Source: Ravibacter sp964559125
GTDB lineage: Bacteria; Bacteroidota; Bacteroidia; Cytophagales; Spirosomataceae
Reading direction: 5' to 3'
NCBI GenBank assembly: GCA_964559125.1
Contig: CAZLGW010000051.1
Coordinates: forward strand, 1-31,157
DNA: 31,157 nt
Below the pieces are notes generated by a model, which saw nothing but the letters and a program-made list of their open reading frames with translations, was not told where the DNA came from and did no database searches. A program made the position numbers and the translations under genes. Positions 1 through 8,361 of this stretch are shown here, one piece after another. How positions within the stretch are numbered: the first letter of the stretch is position 1; each line of letters opens with the position of its first letter.

Positions 1-1243
1 GGAAAGTCTTGGCCGCGTGTATACTCGCATCTGCTACCTGGGCGCCGATAGACGGGTTGAAAGCGCCTAGGTTAACGCCTTGAATGTTCTGGCTTACCGA
101 TTGTTTGGCCGCATCTCGCCCGATAGCACCTGGTATGTAAAGCCCGGGAATACCGTCCAAATCATAAGCCTGTAGCTTGACAGGTAACAGCGATTCCTGG
201 TGACGTATCGCGTTAATCTGAACGGCAAGTCGTTCATTTCCCAATGAGACAACCCCATAAAGAAAAGCACCCTTCGGGATCAGCACACCTGCGACATACA
301 CCGGATCGGTTAAACGGAGCCGAATCGTTGAACCGGATACCAGTGTTTGCGTGCCGTCCACCACGACCGAAACGGCATTTTGCTCCTTACGGGAAGGCTC
401 CTCGTCGTCGAGCGAATAAAAGCCGGTTTCATAAACGGCCCGGTGATAGGGGGCTCCGGTGGAATCCCACTCCTGTTCACCCGCCAGAAAAGACACCGGG
501 TTTTCTTCCTGGAGGGTACTGACGGTAAACACTTTTCTTTTTTCGGTTTCCGACTGGGCCTGTACCCTTTCATTTATCCGTTCGGGGTATTGCAGGTCCA
601 GTGCTTTTTCCAGGAGCTCGTTTAGCTGCTGCATTTCCGGATCAACCGCTAATGGAGTTTCGTCGGGAAGCTGCATTTCTGCCATCAGAGCTTGAAGCCG
701 TACGATCTCAGGATTGGTTTCTATCTCAGGGATTGTCGGTTCCGGTTTTTCTTCGCTGACTGACTTCGGATTAGCAGGTGCCTCCAAGGCCACCTCCAGT
801 TCTTTTAGTTTACGGTAAATTTTCTCATCCGCCGCATCGGCCTGTGCACTGCGGCCGGCAGATGCCTTCCGCCTTGTGATCGGCTTCGGCCGATCGACAT
901 TATTATCCTGACTGTTGTTTACTGCTGGTGAAAAAGCCAGCCCTCTTTCCGGCACTTCACCCGCCCGGTAGGGATCTTTGCGGATCGCCTCCAGGATCCG
1001 GGCTGAATCAGAGGCAGCCTTTTGGTAGTGTCCAAGCTTGGTTAGCTCTTTTTCGGGTGGGTTGCCATCCGGAAGTGTGAGCAAGAGTCCGGTCGTCTTG
1101 GTTTCTTCCTTTTGGGGTTGAGAAAATCCTTTGATGGCAACGGCCCAATAAAAAAAGGTGAGAAACGGCACGGCAATCAGCGGTAGAATGGTATACAGTT
1201 TTCGCTGTCTTAAGAATTTTTCAGAATACGGTCTGGTTTTCAT
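1..1243 (-). CDS. traM: Conjugative transposon protein TraM, 3' end outside the window
   Basis: The reading frame opens with ATG at 1243 and stays open to the window edge, giving about 414 codons without a stop, so the C-terminus is missing. Seen: a short basic N-terminus (MKTRPYSEKFLRQRK), one membrane segment at about residues 16-36, a Pro/Glu/Lys-rich linker that probably spans the periplasm, and a C-terminal part with VDGTQTLVSGSTIRLRL and IPKGAFLYGVVS. Bacteroidota TraM proteins have this layout and act as the VirB10-like inner-to-outer membrane scaffold of the mating channel. The gene follows traL by 3 bp. The family call is from recognition of the C-terminal block and the operon order. 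Confidence 0.88.
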   Translation of the reverse strand, partial: MKTRPYSEKFLRQRKLYTILPLIAVPFLTFFYWAVAIKGFSQPQKEETKTTGLLLTLPDGNPPEKELTKLGHYQKAASDSARILEAIRKDPYRAGEVPERGLAFSPAVNNSQDNNVDRPKPITRRKASAGRSAQADAADEKIYRKLKELEVALEAPANPKSVSEEKPEPTIPEIETNPEIVRLQALMAEMQLPDETPLAVDPEMQQLNELLEKALDLQYPERINERVQAQSETEKRKVFTVSTLQEENPVSFLAGEQEWDSTGAPYHRAVYETGFYSLDDEEPSRKEQNAVSVVVDGTQTLVSGSTIRLRLTDPVYVAGVLIPKGAFLYGVVSLGNERLAVQINAIRHQESLLPVKLQAYDLDGIPGLYIPGAIGRDAAKQSVSQNIQGVNLGAFNPSIGAQVADASIHAAKTF

Positions 1244-1246
1244 GGC

Positions 1247-1534
1247 CTATCGTTTTTGTTGTTTTAAATCAGGCAGCGTATCCTGCCCGGTACTATCAGC
1301 GGGTGGAGCCAAAAACTCCGGCTTCCAGAGGTTTTCAATCGTGACCGGAAAAACGTTTGTCCCATCCGGAAAGAAACTCCTTTTCAAAAGCAGCACACTG
1401 TACACCGATGCTGCCGAGAGAAGCAGCGCCAATCCGGCCAGGATCCATTTTCCAGGGATCAACAGAGATCTCCGTTCGGATTCTGCGGTTCCTGGTTTTC
1501 TTTTGTCTTTGAAAGGGTGAAATCTGTAAAACAT
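1247..1534 (-). CDS. traL: Small conjugative transposon membrane protein, TraL-like
   Basis: This encodes 95 residues with a basic N-terminus and one clear membrane segment at about residues 29-50 (WILAGLALLLSAASVYSVLL), followed by a short extracytoplasmic tail. Its length, topology and place between traK and traM match TraL of Bacteroides-type conjugative elements. No enzymatic motif is visible. The name rests mainly on position, because the sequence alone is too short and variable to be decisive. It starts 33 bp after the traK stop and ends 3 bp before the traM start, so it should be translated from the same transcript. Confidence 0.75.
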   Translation of the reverse strand: MFYRFHPFKDKRKPGTAESERRSLLIPGKWILAGLALLLSAASVYSVLLLKRSFFPDGTNVFPVTIENLWKPEFLAPPADSTGQDTLPDLKQQKR

Positions 1535-1567
1535 GGCGAATAGATGAATTAGTTAATGAATAATACG

Positions 1568-2185
1568 CTAGCGCTTCTTGACCTGGATGTCCCGGTTTTC
1601 AAGGGTCTTCCAGCGCTCGATCAAAAAACCGTGCGGGTTGTTGTCACTGCGCGATACGGTGCGTAAATACCCTTCGGTGATCAAAAGCCGCGTGACGATA
1701 CTGGTCGTGCGAATGATTCGCTGACGCGCTGTGCACCGGAAATAATACGGATAGTCAGCTGTCGAAAGAGCCACACTGTCCACTTCGATCAACTGGCTGA
1801 CGTTGCCGGAGATCATCTGGGTATAGAACCCCGACTCTTTCATGTAGTCATACTGAAGCTTGGCCGAGGCATCGGCCAGGTAAAGAGCTTTTCCAACACC
1901 TGATTGGATCGCTTTTTCATCCGGGTCCAGGGTAAAGAAGAGCCGGTGAAAGATAGCGACATGGCTTCTGGCTTCTGCCGGGATATTCTCCTGGCGGGAA
2001 GACGCATAGGCTTCCAGGATACTGCCTTCGGTTAAGAGGTACACCTGATCCCGGCTGTCTTCTGCCAATGCATACCCTTTATAGATTGCATAACCGCTGA
2101 AGCCAAAGCTTGCCGCAACAATCAGGAAGGTGAACAGTCTGACATGGCGAAATGCGGTATCGATTCCCTTTGCTTTTGTAAACAT
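1568..2185 (-). CDS. traK: Conjugative transposon protein TraK (VirB8-like)
   Basis: The protein has 205 residues. An N-terminal cytoplasmic stretch (FTKAKGIDTAFRHVRLFT) leads into one membrane helix at about residues 17-40, and the remainder is a periplasmic domain containing YDYMKESGFYTQMISGNVSQ and a basic C-terminus. This is the normal length and layout of TraK in Bacteroidota elements, considered a VirB8-type assembly factor of the transfer channel. It lies 33 bp downstream of traJ and 33 bp upstream of traL. Nothing suggests damage. Confidence 0.88.
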   Translation of the reverse strand: MFTKAKGIDTAFRHVRLFTFLIVAASFGFSGYAIYKGYALAEDSRDQVYLLTEGSILEAYASSRQENIPAEARSHVAIFHRLFFTLDPDEKAIQSGVGKALYLADASAKLQYDYMKESGFYTQMISGNVSQLIEVDSVALSTADYPYYFRCTARQRIIRTTSIVTRLLITEGYLRTVSRSDNNPHGFLIERWKTLENRDIQVKKR

Positions 2186-2218
2186 GGCTTAAAAAAGTGA
2201 TTGGATACTTCTTAATCG

Positions 2219-3310
2219 TTAGCGCCCTGTACGGTTGCCAAAACCCGGCATGGCATGGGCAGACATCCTGCGAGCGAGGTTATCAGACATCGCAGAAAAC
2301 ATCCGGGTCGTGCGGTAGAGTAGTGCGTTCCCTCCCCCGGCATGGATGATGTAACCCGCTACCGAGGGGACTGAAAAGTATCCCACGATTCCGATGATGA
2401 GAAAAATGAGGTATCCCATATCGGTGGGGCTGAAGAACGTATCGCCTGTGCCTTCGACCTGTCGGATATCAAGGGCGATCATTTTCTCCTGGATCTTGCC
2501 AATTATGGCCCCGAAGATATTGGCCACCGGAAGCCATAGGTACACATTCATGTACCGTGCCGCCCAGCCGGTGAGCGTGTGTTGAAAACCGTCGAAGACC
2601 GAGATACCAAAGGCGATCGGGCCGACAATGGCCAGCACTACCAAGTGAAACGTCCGGATTGCGTTGATGCAAAGTGCAGCCGCTTCAAAGAGCACCCGTA
2701 AGATTTCTGCCATCCATTCTTTGACAGAATTTCTAAACTTGTAGGCGTTCTTGTCCATGGCAAAACGGATGTCGTTGCCGATCCCTTCCAGCATACCTTC
2801 CCCGGAAGAGCTTTCTACGCCAAAAGTGTATTGGTACCAGCGCTGCCGGTCACCTTCACCGGTGATGCCCACATACATCTGCCAGGCATCGGTCTCACGG
2901 ATGGCTTTCTCTCGTTCCGCGAGCAGTACGGCAATAGCGCTATTAGAACCCTGTACCATCGAAGCCGTTGCCCCCACGACCGGCGAGAGCACACTATTGA
3001 TCAACCCCAGCACGGATGGAAAGATCAGGATGGCGAAGCCTAACACAAACGGTCTCAGTAGCGGGTAGAAATCTACCGGTTCAGCGGCGGCAATATGCCG
3101 CCAGACACGCGAACCGATGTACCAGATCGCAGCAAACCCAGCAATCGCCCGACCGGCGCCGATTAACCGGCTGCAAAGAGGCATCATGTCCTGGTAGAGC
3201 TGATCCAGCACGCCGTGCAGACCGCCCATTTGGGCCCCTCCCTGCGCTAGGGATATCCCTGGAATCAGGATAGCTGCCAGCAGGAGTACAATTGTTTTCT
3301 GCCTTCTCAT
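2219..3310 (-). CDS. traJ: Conjugative transposon protein TraJ (VirB6-like)
   Basis: The protein has 363 residues with a cleavable signal peptide (about residues 1-22, ending SLAQ). Several hydrophobic segments follow, at about residues 50-68, 83-110, 210-240 and 298-325. The pattern FYPLLRPFVLGFAILIFPS and the C-terminal GYFSVPSVAGYIIHAGG stretch are typical of TraJ, the polytopic inner-membrane channel subunit of Bacteroidota conjugative elements. The ATG overlaps the stop region of the upstream gene by 4 bp, which points to translational coupling. The family is well recognised; the VirB6 analogy is from established knowledge, not visible similarity. Confidence 0.9.
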   Translation of the reverse strand: MRRQKTIVLLLAAILIPGISLAQGGAQMGGLHGVLDQLYQDMMPLCSRLIGAGRAIAGFAAIWYIGSRVWRHIAAAEPVDFYPLLRPFVLGFAILIFPSVLGLINSVLSPVVGATASMVQGSNSAIAVLLAEREKAIRETDAWQMYVGITGEGDRQRWYQYTFGVESSSGEGMLEGIGNDIRFAMDKNAYKFRNSVKEWMAEILRVLFEAAALCINAIRTFHLVVLAIVGPIAFGISVFDGFQHTLTGWAARYMNVYLWLPVANIFGAIIGKIQEKMIALDIRQVEGTGDTFFSPTDMGYLIFLIIGIVGYFSVPSVAGYIIHAGGGNALLYRTTRMFSAMSDNLARRMSAHAMPGFGNRTGR

Positions 3311-3948
3311 GGTGTCCCGATATCATACAGTTCCTTGATCACCCCTACATTGCCTTTCTCCCTGGCTCTTTGAAGGCCCAGCACCGACGCGCTGGAATTA
3401 AAATACCTCAAGAATTCCAGCCTGTTTTGCATATCCGCGTAGAGAGCATCGATCGCTTTCAGGCGCTCATCATCCGATGCCCTGAGCTTTTTGGCGGTGA
3501 TTATGGTCGTCAGCGCGTCCAGGGATTGGATACTCTGGTCAGTTAATTGTTTGTATACTTTCCCTAGGTACTCCAATTCTTCCCGGCTGAAACTATCCAT
3601 GGAAGAAAAGCGGTCATAGGCGTTGCGGTATTCCCGTACCAATGCCAGCTGCAGATCTATGATTCCTGCGATGCGACCATATTTTTTTACCACCGGGTTC
3701 ACCTCCAAAAGTCCATCCAGGTAAGCTTCGTGTAACTTAAAATTCCCTTTTGACAAATCCTTAATTGTGATATAACCCTTAAAGAGGATCTCATAGCCTT
3801 TCTTTAGCTCTGATAATATCTGGCGGAGTTGGTTGAGTTTTTCAATGTTAAGCACCAACTGGACTACTTCAGGCGTCTGTGCGGTCGCCAGCCCCGGAGC
3901 TGTTAGCATCACGGTAAGGAGCAGCATTTTTAAATTGTTATTTTTCAT
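3307..3948 (-). CDS. Secreted transfer-operon protein, TraI/TerB-like paralogue 2
   Basis: The protein has 213 residues with a signal peptide (about 1-23, ending ATAQ) and a mostly alpha-helical, charged remainder. It shares a pattern with the gene just upstream: a block GYEILFKGYITIKDLSKGNF, then YLGKVYKQLTD in the middle and a final LQRAREKGN. Such genes between traI and traJ are often labelled TerB family tellurite resistance in databases, but nothing here supports a tellurite role, and a periplasmic VirB5-like part in the transfer apparatus is more plausible. It overlaps traJ by 4 bp and follows the upstream paralogue after 2 bp. Confidence 0.75.
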   Translation of the reverse strand: MKNNNLKMLLLTVMLTAPGLATAQTPEVVQLVLNIEKLNQLRQILSELKKGYEILFKGYITIKDLSKGNFKLHEAYLDGLLEVNPVVKKYGRIAGIIDLQLALVREYRNAYDRFSSMDSFSREELEYLGKVYKQLTDQSIQSLDALTTIITAKKLRASDDERLKAIDALYADMQNRLEFLRYFNSSASVLGLQRAREKGNVGVIKELYDIGTP

Positions 3949-3950
3949 GG

Positions 3951-4607
3951 CTATGGTAGATTATCAAGGCCGTGCAGCAGCGAACTATTCTGAATATCTT
4001 TTCGCTCTCTTGCTTTTTGCCGGGCTAGGCTGAGCGTACTTTCATAAAAGTCTTTGGCAAACCGGTAGTTGGATTGCACTTGGGAGAGCAACTCATCAAT
4101 CCGCTCCACGCGCTCATAGTCGGTTAAGGAAAGGTTACCACTCCGAATGGTCGCCAAAAGGTTTGTGATGATGACTTGTCCATCGTTATACAAACGGGCG
4201 TAGACGGTTTTAAAATAATCCAGCTCCTGGCTTGTAAACTGATCTGTCTTTTCAAGATCCGCTCCCCCTCGTTCGCAGATCATATTGACCTGGTCGTGCA
4301 GGTCTGTAATCCGCTCCACGTTCACGTAGCTCCCAATTGCCGATTTAACGATCATCAGCGAGTCAAACCGGTTTTTGTGCAATTGAAACTCCCCTCTTTT
4401 AAAAGAAGAAATCATCGTCAGGCCTTCCTGGGCGATTTGATACCCTTTTTCAGCCAACTCCAGGTAGAGCTTTAGGTACCCGATCTGCTCGATCAAATAC
4501 TCCCGTTGGGTCTTCTTCTGAGCAAACCATTCTTTAAGGCCCTGGGCATAAGTGGCGGTACTCCCCATGAGTACGACTGCCAGTAGTAGGATCAGCTTTT
4601 TCATCAT
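3951..4607 (-). CDS. Secreted transfer-operon protein, TraI/TerB-like paralogue 1
   Basis: The protein has 218 residues with a signal peptide (about 1-21, ending ATYAQ) followed by LKEWFAQKKTQREYLIEQIG, a block common to Bacteroidota proteins found next to traI. The GYQIAQEGLTMISSFKRGEF block aligns by eye with the same block in the downstream gene, and both end in LARQKAR/LQRAR-type helices. The protein is predicted to be helical and periplasmic, without catalytic motifs. The ATG overlaps the traI stop by 4 bp, so translation is probably coupled. The role in DNA transfer is inferred from position only. Confidence 0.75.
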   Translation of the reverse strand: MMKKLILLLAVVLMGSTATYAQGLKEWFAQKKTQREYLIEQIGYLKLYLELAEKGYQIAQEGLTMISSFKRGEFQLHKNRFDSLMIVKSAIGSYVNVERITDLHDQVNMICERGGADLEKTDQFTSQELDYFKTVYARLYNDGQVIITNLLATIRSGNLSLTDYERVERIDELLSQVQSNYRFAKDFYESTLSLARQKARERKDIQNSSLLHGLDNLP

Positions 4608-5281
4608 TCGAGTCCGTAAAGTTGTCGTACCGTTTCTGCTTCCTTTAAAGTTCGGGCTCTGCCGAGGCTCAAGAGGCTATTCTCCCTATTGAAAGCCACC
4701 AGATCATCGTAGACCGCATCCGCCTGCATCGCCGCGCGGTCAATCAGTTCCAGCCGCTTGGCATCACTCATCTGGGTCGTAAAGGATTTGACAACCAATA
4801 AAAGCAAATCCACATTGGCTGCCGATTCTTCCAGGATAGCCGAATAAACCTGTTCCATGTGTATGAGCTCACCAGATGAGAAGCGGTTGTCCTGCCGGAA
4901 CAGGTGCCAGGCCCTTTGATATTCGTCCACCAACCGCGAGTTCTTTTCGGCAATCTGCTTAACCCGGAAATAGTAGGCAATCACGCCTTTTACTTTCCGG
5001 AGTTCATCGTAATACTCCTTATAAAGATCCCGCTGCTTTTTGACCCAGTCGGCAATCTCGTCTAGTTGCAGCCTGGACATCGTGTTTTCAAGTGCCTTCT
5101 GCGCGTTTTGTAGCTTGATGACCGCATTCTGCCGTCGTTGGATGATCAGGTCTACCGCCTGCACCACCCGCTTTACGGCCGCCTTGATCACCGCCGCCCA
5201 AGGGTTCGCCATCATGGCCGACTGCGCGGGCGGGAGCGAGCTCATCGTAAAAAGTGCGACCAGCAACAGTTTCTTTCTCAT
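4604..5281 (-). CDS. traI: Conjugal transfer protein TraI (Bacteroidota type)
   Basis: The protein has 225 residues: a signal peptide (about 1-22), then IKAAVKRVVQAVDLIIQRRQ, LQNAQKALENTMSRLQLDEI and a final LSLGRARTLKEAETVRQLYG. This is the pattern of the protein called TraI in Bacteroides/Pedobacter conjugative elements. It is unrelated to the relaxase TraI of F-type plasmids. Most of it is predicted helical and coiled-coil forming in the periplasm. The start codon overlaps the traG stop by 4 bp. With the two genes after it, it forms a tandem set of three similar secreted helical proteins. Confidence 0.82.
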   Translation of the reverse strand: MRKKLLLVALFTMSSLPPAQSAMMANPWAAVIKAAVKRVVQAVDLIIQRRQNAVIKLQNAQKALENTMSRLQLDEIADWVKKQRDLYKEYYDELRKVKGVIAYYFRVKQIAEKNSRLVDEYQRAWHLFRQDNRFSSGELIHMEQVYSAILEESAANVDLLLLVVKSFTTQMSDAKRLELIDRAAMQADAVYDDLVAFNRENSLLSLGRARTLKEAETVRQLYGLE

Positions 5282-5864
5282 ACCTTTTCTGATAGTTCTG
5301 CGGCCAGAGCCGCGATTCCCTTTTCCATACTCCCGTATTTTCTAGCGTACGCATTCACTTTGAGCTTCTCGGTTTCTTCGGTTGTATAGGCCAGATACTC
5401 AGGTACGCTCACCTCTGTCCGGTAGACCCTTGAAAGTACCCCGCCCAGGCTGATAAAAACCTCTTTGTATTTTTTGGTCGGATCATTAGCCTTGTTGACC
5501 GAGAGCACCAACGCTTTTTCTTTTTCGGTCAGGCCCAATAGTTCCTGGATCTGATCGAACTTGTTTTGGTATTTGCTCTGGTCGAGCAGAATCTTGCAGT
5601 CGGAATTATTGATAATGGCCTGCTTGACGATGGGCGAAGAGATAATATCCTCCACTTCCTGGGTCACCACAATCGCTTCTCCGAAGAACTTACGAACCGT
5701 TTTAAAAAGGTACTGTACGTACTGGGCAAACCCTTCTTTCATCAGCGCTTTCCATGCCTCTTCCACGAGTATTATTTTACGAATTCCCTTCAGTTTGCGC
5801 ATTTTCGAGATGAACACCTCCATGATAATAATGATCGTCACCACGGGAAACAGGATAGGATGAT
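5278..5864 (-). CDS. traG: traG 3' exon (C-terminal part of the conjugation ATPase)
   Basis: This is the second part of traG after the group II intron. With the 5' exon (8362-10243) it gives 2469 nt, 822 residues plus stop, a normal TraG length. The junction codon is G from exon 1 plus AT from exon 2 (Asp), and the spliced protein reads FELDAVK-D-HPILFPV, which fits the family. The exon carries the Walker B region (IILVEEAWKAL, about residues 658-668) and the conserved FFGEAIVVTQEVEDIISSPI stretch. Without splicing, the open frame extends upstream into intron domains V/VI, giving a false N-terminus (MANKLRILVE). The stop overlaps the traI start. Confidence 0.9.
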
Positions 5865-5925
5865 GTAGGCTAAGCACCCAGCGCCTTGCTATATTGCTAT
5901 AGTAGGTTTCCATGTACTCGCCCCC

Positions 5926-5959
5926 GAACCGTACGTACACCTTCCAGCGTATACGGCTC
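5926..5959 (-). ncRNA. Group II intron domain V catalytic hairpin
   Basis: Read on the minus strand, the 34 nt start GAGCCGTATACGC, turn through a GGAA-type loop and end GTACGTACGGTTC. The arms pair as GAGCCGTAT with GTACGGTTC. This is the most conserved part of group II introns and holds the AGC-type catalytic triad and two-nucleotide bulge. It sits 21 nt after the stop codon of the intron-encoded protein and about 60 nt before the 3' splice site, the expected spacing. Confidence 0.93.
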
Positions 5960-5980
5960 TCCACTAATATCCGCAGTTTA

Positions 5981-7786
5981 TTAGCCATGATGTACCTTCT
6001 GATGACATTGGTGACACAGCGCCAACGTCTTTCGCTTCCTTGTCATCATGTGAACTTCCCAAGGGTTCTTGCCCTTGGCGATGTCTTTCAGTTTCCTGAC
6101 ATGATGCATTTCAAGCGTTGACGTTTCCCCGCACATCTCACAATTCCGGGCCTTCAGCCTGTCGATCAGACTGGTGCGCATCCTTGCTTGATAATAATCG
6201 GGTATTTTGTCAAAGAAGGCCTCTCTGGCTTGCATTTTTCGTCCAAAGCCGTCCTTGTAGAAGGTACGGTAACGTGTTTCACGTTTCCTGTTGGTGTACA
6301 CAATAGTGAATACCCCATTCTTTTTATACTTTCTACAGATGTTGGGTACAGTAGTACGGTACTTGTTTGCAAAGGTTTTGTACATGCTGTACTCCATGAT
6401 GTAGCTTAGATTATTGATAATCCCGGCGTTAAGTGCAATAGCGTAATAATTGTAGAAGCCTATAATCTCGGCATTGTATTTGCTGAGTATCTCCAGATCA
6501 TCGTTAAATACCAATCCTGTCCTGCATTTTGGTTTCCATTGCTCTTTGCCATTATGCAGTTTGATTTCAAGTGCATCATAATCAAGCAGCCGCTTTCTGA
6601 TGATGCCTTGTGGTATTTTTAAAACGATCTTTTTGTGATAGGCCCTGGTCAGTTTGCCATTCGCCGACCTTTTGGTGAGATTGGATTTGCGGACAGTTAT
6701 ATCAAAAGATAAGAATCTTGCAGGTTTTTCGGTATGGGTTATGAGTGTCTTTTCGTCTGACAGTATCAGTTTTAGCTTCTCTTTAAGAAAGACGGCAATG
6801 TCTTCTTTGATCCGCTTACAGTCTGCCAGGCTGCCGATCACTCCTATCAGAAAATCATCTGCGTATCTTACGTATTTGAGTCTCCTGTAATCGCTATCCA
6901 TTTCATCGCAGCTCGGTATCATGGCCCTGTTTCGGTCTATTGCTTTAATGCGCCGGATGATCAGCTTTCTTTCAGCTTTATCATTTTCGGCTTTAAGCGT
7001 ACGCACAGCAAGCGTCTTTTCGTATTCATATTGAGTGCGTTCTCTGTTGGGCTTACGAGCCTGCCCCTGATCGAATTTTTGGATATACTCCTTTACGTAC
7101 TTGTCCAGCTTGTCCAGGTAGATATTAGCCAGTATGGGGCTGACGATACCGCCCTGCGGCGTACCGCTGTACGTTCTGTTGAATACCCAATCTTCGATGT
7201 ATCCCGCATTCAGGAACTTTCTTATCAGGCGAAGAAAACGATCATCATCGATGCGTTCCTGTAGGATCCTGATTAACACCTCATGATCGATGTTGTCAAA
7301 GAATCCTTTGATATCGCCTTCAATGAACCATTTGGCTCCGTTGAAAGTTTTGCTGACCTGTAACAATGCGGTGTGGCAACTCCTGTTTGGCCTGAATCCG
7401 TGAGCGGTATGCTCAAAGCTTCCCTCATATATGGCTTCCAATACCATTCTGATCACCTCCTGCACCAGTTTGTCATCGAATGACGGGATTCCTAAAGGGC
7501 GTTTCTTCCCGTTTTTCTTCGGGATGTACACCCTTCTGGAAGGATGGGGTTGGTAGCTCTCATCCCGGATCGCTCCAATCAGTTTTTCAATGCGGGAAAG
7601 GCTCATGTTGTCGATCGTTTTACCGTCTGAACCTTGGGTCATATTACCGGGCTTCGCATAAATATTCTGGTAGGCCAGGTAATACATTTCCTCATTGAAT
7701 AGAATACGATAGAGCCTTTCAAACTTGTAATCTGAAAGTTTGCTGTGCTCTGTTAAACTGTCCAATACCTTATCAGGACTTCTCAT
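5981..7786 (-). CDS. ltrA: Group II intron reverse transcriptase/maturase with HNH endonuclease
   Basis: The protein has 601 residues and is intact. RT blocks: RRVYIPKKNGKKRPLGIPS (about 84-102), HGFRPNRSCHTAL (129-141), EGDIKGFFDNIDH (156-168, Asp158), GTPQGGIVSPILANIYLD (208-225) and YADD at 308-311. A maturase X region follows (about 385-480), with INNLSYIMEYSMYKTFANKY typical of the thumb. The C-terminus is an HNH endonuclease zinc module: Cys549-x2-Cys552, His561-His562, Cys591-x2-Cys594 and His598. These parts allow splicing, target cleavage and target-primed reverse transcription. It lies in intron domain IV. ltrA is used as the generic family symbol. All key residues are present, so the intron may be mobile. 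Confidence 0.95.
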   Translation of the reverse strand: MRSPDKVLDSLTEHSKLSDYKFERLYRILFNEEMYYLAYQNIYAKPGNMTQGSDGKTIDNMSLSRIEKLIGAIRDESYQPHPSRRVYIPKKNGKKRPLGIPSFDDKLVQEVIRMVLEAIYEGSFEHTAHGFRPNRSCHTALLQVSKTFNGAKWFIEGDIKGFFDNIDHEVLIRILQERIDDDRFLRLIRKFLNAGYIEDWVFNRTYSGTPQGGIVSPILANIYLDKLDKYVKEYIQKFDQGQARKPNRERTQYEYEKTLAVRTLKAENDKAERKLIIRRIKAIDRNRAMIPSCDEMDSDYRRLKYVRYADDFLIGVIGSLADCKRIKEDIAVFLKEKLKLILSDEKTLITHTEKPARFLSFDITVRKSNLTKRSANGKLTRAYHKKIVLKIPQGIIRKRLLDYDALEIKLHNGKEQWKPKCRTGLVFNDDLEILSKYNAEIIGFYNYYAIALNAGIINNLSYIMEYSMYKTFANKYRTTVPNICRKYKKNGVFTIVYTNRKRETRYRTFYKDGFGRKMQAREAFFDKIPDYYQARMRTSLIDRLKARNCEMCGETSTLEMHHVRKLKDIAKGKNPWEVHMMTRKRKTLALCHQCHQKVHHG

Positions 7787-8361
7787 AATGTCTCACACAT
7801 TTTCCTTCTTCGGTATTGAAAGATATTAGCTGCTTCCCTTCGCCATGTACAGGGCTTTCCCCTGCTCGGACTACTACGGAAGCTCCGTTACCATATCGGA
7901 TATTCAGGGACCTGTAGTCCCATAGCCTTTTGAGGGCCTTCCGACTTAGGTAATCCACGGTTAACGGCATAACAACAATGGCATCGCAGATTGCCGGATA
8001 TGACTTCCACCCTTTATTGCATATTGCAATTGCGCCGTGACCTGTTCTTTGCTCTCCCTCCTCAAAGACTGGATGGAGAGTGTCACGGTATGACGAGTTT
8101 AGTTGTCTTACGTCATAGATACAGCATGGAGCCGCTTGGGTTATCATTCAATCAGTTTGGATTTTATCCTCATATCTGCTACTCATCCTTCTATTCAGTC
8201 GTGGCCTGACAACTGGCCAACTCATAGGTTTTTCCGGCATGCTACACTCCCCGATATTGGTTTCCCTCACGGATAAGCCGGTGAATGACAGGCTTTTTAC
8301 TAGAACACTTGCCTGGTACCCTGCCATGGGTACATTTGTTATGCTGCCATCTCGTGCGCAC

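Larger units (their letters stand above)
5865..8361 (-). mobile_element. Group II intron inserted in traG, apparently full length
   Basis: The 2497-nt element begins with GTGCG (8361-8357), the group II 5' consensus, and ends with ..GCCTAC just before 5864, fitting the AY 3' rule. A 34-nt domain V lies near the 3' end, followed by a domain VI-like stretch (GGAAACC..AGCAAGGCGC). About 575 nt of non-coding RNA domains I-III precede the intron-encoded protein. Removing exactly this interval restores the traG frame. IBS1 in the 5' exon would be TGAAGG; I did not find a fully complementary EBS1, so that pairing is unproven. Insertion is in the sense direction relative to traG, as needed for splicing. 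Confidence 0.92.

Noticed and set aside
3307..4607. Tellurite resistance (TerB) as function of the two genes after traI
   Set aside because: The proteins are secreted helical proteins in a transfer operon without other ter genes; the label would rest on database habit and nothing visible here supports it.
7773..8147. 124-codon minus-strand frame upstream of the intron-encoded protein
   Set aside because: It lies wholly in the structured RNA part of the group II intron, overlaps the start of the maturase gene and has no protein-like motif; long chance frames are common there.
7787..8361. EBS1 sequence complementary to IBS1 (TGAAGG) in intron domain I
   Set aside because: Only an imperfect candidate (TGAGGG on the plus strand near 7931) was seen; its position in the fold is unknown, so it is not listed as a feature.
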